From: Anaerolinea sp.
Lineage (GTDB): Bacteria > Chloroflexota > Anaerolineae > Anaerolineales > Anaerolineaceae
Assembly: GCA_020216845.1 (NCBI GenBank)
Contig: JAIWNK010000142.1
Coordinates: 1-10,000, forward strand
Direction: 5' to 3'
Length of the DNA stretch: 10,000 nt
The translations under genes and the position numbers were made by a program. Numbering within the stretch: position 1 is the first letter of the stretch; each line of letters starts with the position of its first letter. Shown piece by piece: positions 7,304-10,000 of this stretch. The notes under the pieces are model-generated. The model had not been told where the DNA came from and did not search any database. It saw only the letters and a program-made list of their open reading frames with translations.

Positions 7304-7340
7304 AAAAATTTCCCCTCCACAAGTTGTGTGGAGGGGAAAT
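7302..7340 (-). terminator. Intrinsic terminator of the minus-strand envelope cluster
   Basis: A perfect 14-bp stem (7308-7321 pairing with 7327-7340, five-base loop) lies between convergent genes. On the minus strand it is followed by a run of seven T (the A-run 7302-7308 seen on the plus strand), so it terminates the SIMPL gene, whose stop lies about 37 nt upstream. On the plus strand no T-run follows, so for glpX it would be only a weak terminator or a 3'-end stabilising hairpin. Confidence 0.88.
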
Positions 7341-7376
7341 GCTTGTGTTGGCCAGGGAACCAACAATCCGCACCGA

Positions 7377-8090
7377 TTACTTGATCGAATAGGTGATGTT
7401 GGCGTCGGCCGTAATCACCATCTGTCCGGCTGCGATAGGCACTTCCATTTGCGCGGCCATCGCCCCGCCCTTGGCATCATAGTAGGGCATCGGGCCACCC
7501 GAGGCATACACGTTCAGCGTCTGAATCTCGCCCAGGGTCAAACCAGCCGCCGCGGCAATCTCTTCAGCCTTGGCACGTGCATCTGCAATTGCCAGGGCGC
7601 GGGCTTCCTTCTCAGCAGCTGCACGGTCGAGCACATCAAACGAAATGCCATTGATCGTGTTGGCGCCGCTGCGCACCACCGTGTCGAGCAGCTTGCCCAG
7701 GTTCTGCAGGTCGCGCACCTTCACATACAGCGTGTTATCCACCGAGAAGTAACGCCGCACAATTGTGCCATCCATGCCATATTCCTGCTGTGGATAGACG
7801 TTGAAAGCCGTTGTTTGAATGTCTTTGGCATCCACGCCCATCCCCTTCAACGCGTCGGCAATTGCTTGCGCCTGTTCGTTGTTCTTGCTCAATGCTTCGG
7901 TAACCGTATCCGCTTCGGTATGCACGCCGATATTGATATAGGCCACATCCGGCACCACATACACCTTGCCCGAACCACTAACATTGATTTGTCGCACAGG
8001 CGGCTGAGCAGCCGGGGCAATTGGTCCACAGGCAGCCAACAGGCTCACCAACAACACTGCAACCAACAATACAGAAAACTTCTTGCTCAT
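7377..8090 (-). CDS. SIMPL domain (DUF541) lipoprotein
   Basis: This is a secreted, probably membrane-anchored protein of 237 residues. Residues 1-21 form a lipoprotein signal peptide with LAAC lipobox and Cys21. The remainder is one SIMPL (DUF541) domain: INVSGSGKVYVVPDVAYINI at 35-54, a central helix region, the KAEEIAAAAGLTLGEIQTLN segment at 174-193, and a typical C-terminal strand PIAAGQMVITADANITYSI at 218-236. The family (for example E. coli YggE, Brucella BP26) is linked to oxidative stress and forms oligomeric rings in BP26, but its biochemical role is unknown. AAGGAG lies 6 nt before the ATG. It is the last gene of the minus-strand cluster, 81 nt after the LiaF-like gene, with no clear terminator and only weak promoter-like hexamers in that gap. 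Confidence 0.93.
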   Translation of the reverse strand: MSKKFSVLLVAVLLVSLLAACGPIAPAAQPPVRQINVSGSGKVYVVPDVAYINIGVHTEADTVTEALSKNNEQAQAIADALKGMGVDAKDIQTTAFNVYPQQEYGMDGTIVRRYFSVDNTLYVKVRDLQNLGKLLDTVVRSGANTINGISFDVLDRAAAEKEARALAIADARAKAEEIAAAAGLTLGEIQTLNVYASGGPMPYYDAKGGAMAAQMEVPIAAGQMVITADANITYSIK

Positions 8091-8171
8091 CTTGAACTCC
8101 TTGTGTGTGTTTGTTTTGAAAAGCTAGGTTGCTATCCAGACGCTCAAGATTTGCAAAAAGTTCCCGTCGTC

Positions 8172-9236
8172 TTAGCGAATGACCAAAATGCCAATGGCTT
8201 GCGAAATATCCAGGTCAATTTGTGGCGAGCCACTGCCTGAACGGATGAGATTGCCCTGCCGCTCATACCCTTCCGGCAGAATGACAACCGGCAGCCCATC
8301 ATAATGAATACGCACCGAGGCGTCCTCCGGCAAATCCAATTCCAGCCGTCCCACGGCGCTATCAATTTGACCGCGTAAGGGTGCGTTGGGCAAAATCAAG
8401 CGCGTGGAACCTACCGCCTGCCGGATCTTCAGTTCTTGCACCTGCAAACCGCGCAGGTCCAACTCGCCTTCCTGCAAAGCAATATCAATCTTCAAATTCA
8501 AAGGCAGCGCCGGGCTCAGCATCAGCTCCAACCGCGGCGAGCGGCTAAGCCCCCCTGGCACGGTGACCGTTGTTGCCCCATTGCTCAGGGTGTAATACGC
8601 CACCCCATCGCGATCGGTACGCGTCTCATTCCAGGTTTCGCCGCGCCCCACCGCATAGCTGCCAGCCAACAACGGTTCATCTTCAGCCCCTGCCGAAATG
8701 AACATAGGGCCGACCGCCATATTCAGCTCAACCACAGCTGATTCTGCGCCCAATAAAGGCTGCGAGAAGCTGCGCCGCTCAAGCGCTCCCCCAAAGCCGC
8801 CAAAAGCTGTCCAGGCCAGCCCGGCCACAATCAGCAGTGCTACCCCCACCCCTGCCAGACGCATCCACAATGAGCGCTCGCGCGAGAAGAGCAAATCTAG
8901 CCCCGCCGCCAACAAGAAAGCCGGCCACAAGCGGGCAAGCAACCCCAATGCCGTCCAACGCAAATAGCCCAAATTGCCCAACAACAACACTACGCCCAAA
9001 GCAACAATGATCACCGCACCAGCCCAGTTCTTGCCACGCAGCACATCATCCAACGCACCGATGATAAAGATTGCCGGCCACCAGGTCGCGAGCAAATTCC
9101 ACACGTTGCCGTGCCACAACCCCAGGTTGGAAAGCAAAAACACTATCCCAATGCTCACCAACAACAACGGCCAAAACAGCCCAGGCCGATGCGAGCGGTT
9201 TGAAACGTCTTGTTCAGAATCCATTTGCACACTCAT
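8172..9236 (-). CDS. LiaF-like membrane protein with tandem TM modules and C-terminal toast-rack-like domain
   Basis: This is a predicted cytoplasmic-membrane protein of 354 residues. The N-terminal 145 residues hold about five hydrophobic segments. Two related modules (22-67 and 71-117) share the pattern of a hydrophobic LLL...G.V.LL.NLG segment, a short W-containing link, LL...WPA, and a second hydrophobic segment ending in LD. This resembles the LiaI/LiaF-like transmembrane region (DUF5668-like). A further helix (about 125-145) leads to a beta-strand-rich C-terminal domain (about 160-354). Repeated short strand-turn units such as IDIALQEGELDLRG and IDSAVGRLELDLPE resemble the toast-rack/LiaF C-terminal fold. 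LiaF in Firmicutes tunes a cell-envelope stress two-component system, but no LiaSR partner is in view. AAGGG lies 8 nt before the ATG, and the gene starts 23 nt after its upstream neighbour. The fold assignment is by pattern only. Confidence 0.8.
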   Translation of the reverse strand: MSVQMDSEQDVSNRSHRPGLFWPLLLVSIGIVFLLSNLGLWHGNVWNLLATWWPAIFIIGALDDVLRGKNWAGAVIIVALGVVLLLGNLGYLRWTALGLLARLWPAFLLAAGLDLLFSRERSLWMRLAGVGVALLIVAGLAWTAFGGFGGALERRSFSQPLLGAESAVVELNMAVGPMFISAGAEDEPLLAGSYAVGRGETWNETRTDRDGVAYYTLSNGATTVTVPGGLSRSPRLELMLSPALPLNLKIDIALQEGELDLRGLQVQELKIRQAVGSTRLILPNAPLRGQIDSAVGRLELDLPEDASVRIHYDGLPVVILPEGYERQGNLIRSGSGSPQIDLDISQAIGILVIR

Positions 9237-9259
9237 GGTTCATTCCCTTGTCCAACCAT

Positions 9260-9898
9260 TCACTTCTTCAACGACTGATACGCCAGGTAACCGCCGACTG
9301 CAATCAGCGCCACGCCAAAGATATAACCGGTCAGGTCGAGCGCGGCAAAAAAGATCAGCAACCCCAGCGAGAACAAAATCGCTGCTGGAATCCAGGCCCA
9401 ACGCATGGAATATTGCTGCTGCCGGGTCAGCAAGGCCACCAGGCCAAAGGTGATGCCCAGGCCCATCATGAAAATGCCGCCGGTTTCCAGGCCGCCGTTC
9501 AAATTACTCAGCGCCGCCACCAGCGAGATGGTCGCCAATGTGCCGCCGGGGATGATGGCCCACCAATTGCGCGGGTTGAGCAGGTAAATCAGCCAAAAGG
9601 ATGCTGAAAGGAAGGCGACAAACACCACACCGCTCAAAATGCGTTCCAGCGAAGCTGGCAAAGTGGAAACAAAGATTTCGCCGCCAATGCCCAACAGCGC
9701 TAACCCGGGGATCAGCCCCCACCAGGCACGCCGGTCACGCAACGTCACCATCAAAAACGCCAGCCCGCCCATGCCAAACAACACGGTCCAGGCCCAATCG
9801 CCCAAGCGCCCCAGACCCAAAGACTGCAACAACGCCAATCCACCGACCAACACCAGGCCAATGCCCAAAATCAAACGCCAGGGATACTCATTTTTCAT
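9260..9898 (-). CDS. Uncharacterised multi-pass membrane protein with three ~54-residue repeats
   Basis: I do not recognise a named family with confidence. The 212-residue protein is almost entirely hydrophobic, with about eight membrane segments and very short loops. It shows an internal repeat: an aromatic-Pro motif recurs at 59-65 (WWGLIPG), 112-118 (WWAIIPG) and 167-171 (WAWIPA), each preceded by one to three basic residues (RDRR, PRN, MR) and followed by a hydrophobic segment. The period is 53-54 residues. The general look is of LiaI/LiaF-type small membrane domains, consistent with its neighbours. An in-frame ATG at 9946 would overlap the upstream gene's stop. ATG 9898 with AGGAG at 9911-9907 (8-nt spacing) is preferred. 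It lies 22 nt after the upstream fragment and 23 nt before the LiaF-like gene, so all three probably form one operon. Confidence 0.82.
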   Translation of the reverse strand: MKNEYPWRLILGIGLVLVGGLALLQSLGLGRLGDWAWTVLFGMGGLAFLMVTLRDRRAWWGLIPGLALLGIGGEIFVSTLPASLERILSGVVFVAFLSASFWLIYLLNPRNWWAIIPGGTLATISLVAALSNLNGGLETGGIFMMGLGITFGLVALLTRQQQYSMRWAWIPAAILFSLGLLIFFAALDLTGYIFGVALIAVGGYLAYQSLKK

Positions 9899-9906
9899 CT
9901 TCTCTT

Positions 9907-9911
9907 CTCCT
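9907..9911 (-). promoter_or_regulatory. Ribosome binding site deciding the 9898 start
   Basis: AGGAG on the minus strand is 8 nt upstream of ATG 9898. Using the earlier in-frame ATG at 9946 would put this site inside the coding region and overlap the upstream gene. Confidence 0.6.
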
Positions 9912-9920
9912 TGTTTGTGC

Positions 9921-10000
9921 TTAGATGACTGCAATCGAACCGGCACCGGCTTCGATATGAATTTCTACACGCCGCTCCGCCGTATCATAATCCAGCGAAC
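9921..10000 (-). CDS. C-terminal end of a toast-rack/LiaF-like protein (5' part beyond window)
   Basis: The minus strand is open from the window edge to a TAA at 9923-9921, encoding 25 residues that end in RRVEIHIEAGAGSIAVI. The alternating hydrophobic pattern with a Gly-rich turn (xEIxIEAGAGSIxV) is typical of the last strands of toast-rack/LiaF-type domains. It also resembles the end of the 354-residue neighbour (PQIDLDISQAIGILVI), suggesting paralogues in one operon. It lies 22 nt upstream of the next gene on the same strand. The frame is supported by its position and by a strong ribosome site following the stop. With only 25 residues the family call is tentative. Confidence 0.6.
   Translation of the reverse strand, partial: SLDYDTAERRVEIHIEAGAGSIAVI

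Noticed and set aside
7326..8240. 304-codon open frame on the plus strand
   Set aside because: It lies antisense to the SIMPL lipoprotein gene, has His/Arg/Cys-rich composition with no recognisable motif, no suitable ribosome site, and begins inside the terminator hairpin.
1..10000. CRISPR arrays, tRNA/rRNA genes, insertion sequences, phage or toxin-antitoxin genes
   Set aside because: No direct-repeat arrays, RNA gene signatures, transposase or integrase motifs were seen on either strand; coding density is almost complete with housekeeping or envelope genes.

Overview
The window looks like ordinary chromosomal sequence from a moderately GC-rich bacterium, most plausibly a member of the Chloroflexota (Anaerolineae-like). 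That placement is inferred from the combination of SIMPL-domain and LiaF/toast-rack-type envelope proteins, a GlpX-type fructose bisphosphatase and the style of the proteins. No rRNA or other strong taxonomic marker is present. I see no mobile element, CRISPR array, tRNA or rRNA. Eleven protein-coding genes fill almost all of the sequence, and no gene-free stretch exceeds about 130 bases.

Region 1 (1-3314, minus strand) is a three-gene MacAB-type efflux operon. A lipoprotein periplasmic-adaptor-like protein (1866-3278) is followed by an ABC ATPase (1163-1864) and a MacB/FtsX-type permease (1-1166, cut by the window edge). The genes are separated by 1 nt or overlap by 4 nt, so they are probably translationally coupled. 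A perfect 7+7 inverted repeat lies just upstream of the adaptor and overlaps a -10-like hexamer, suggesting an operator. Next to it on the same strand is a TRIC/UPF0126-type membrane channel gene (3390-4010).

Region 2 (4011-7303, plus strand) holds housekeeping genes. It starts from a short divergent intergenic region with frr (ribosome recycling factor, GTG start), then uppS (undecaprenyl diphosphate synthase) and cdsA (CDP-diglyceride synthase). A strong intrinsic terminator follows immediately after cdsA, and then comes glpX (class II fructose-1,6-bisphosphatase). uppS and cdsA supply the lipid carrier for cell-wall synthesis and the activated precursor for phospholipids.

Region 3 (7304-10000, minus strand) is a cluster of envelope proteins converging on glpX. 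In transcription order it contains the C-terminal end of a toast-rack-like protein running off the window (9921-10000), an uncharacterised multi-pass membrane protein built from about 54-residue repeats (9260-9898), a LiaF-like protein with duplicated membrane modules and a C-terminal beta-rich domain (8172-9236), and a SIMPL-domain lipoprotein (7377-8090). A 14-bp perfect hairpin with a U-tract on the minus strand ends this cluster. This last region is the least understood and the most worth following: it may be an envelope-stress or surface-sensing set of genes, but that role is inference.
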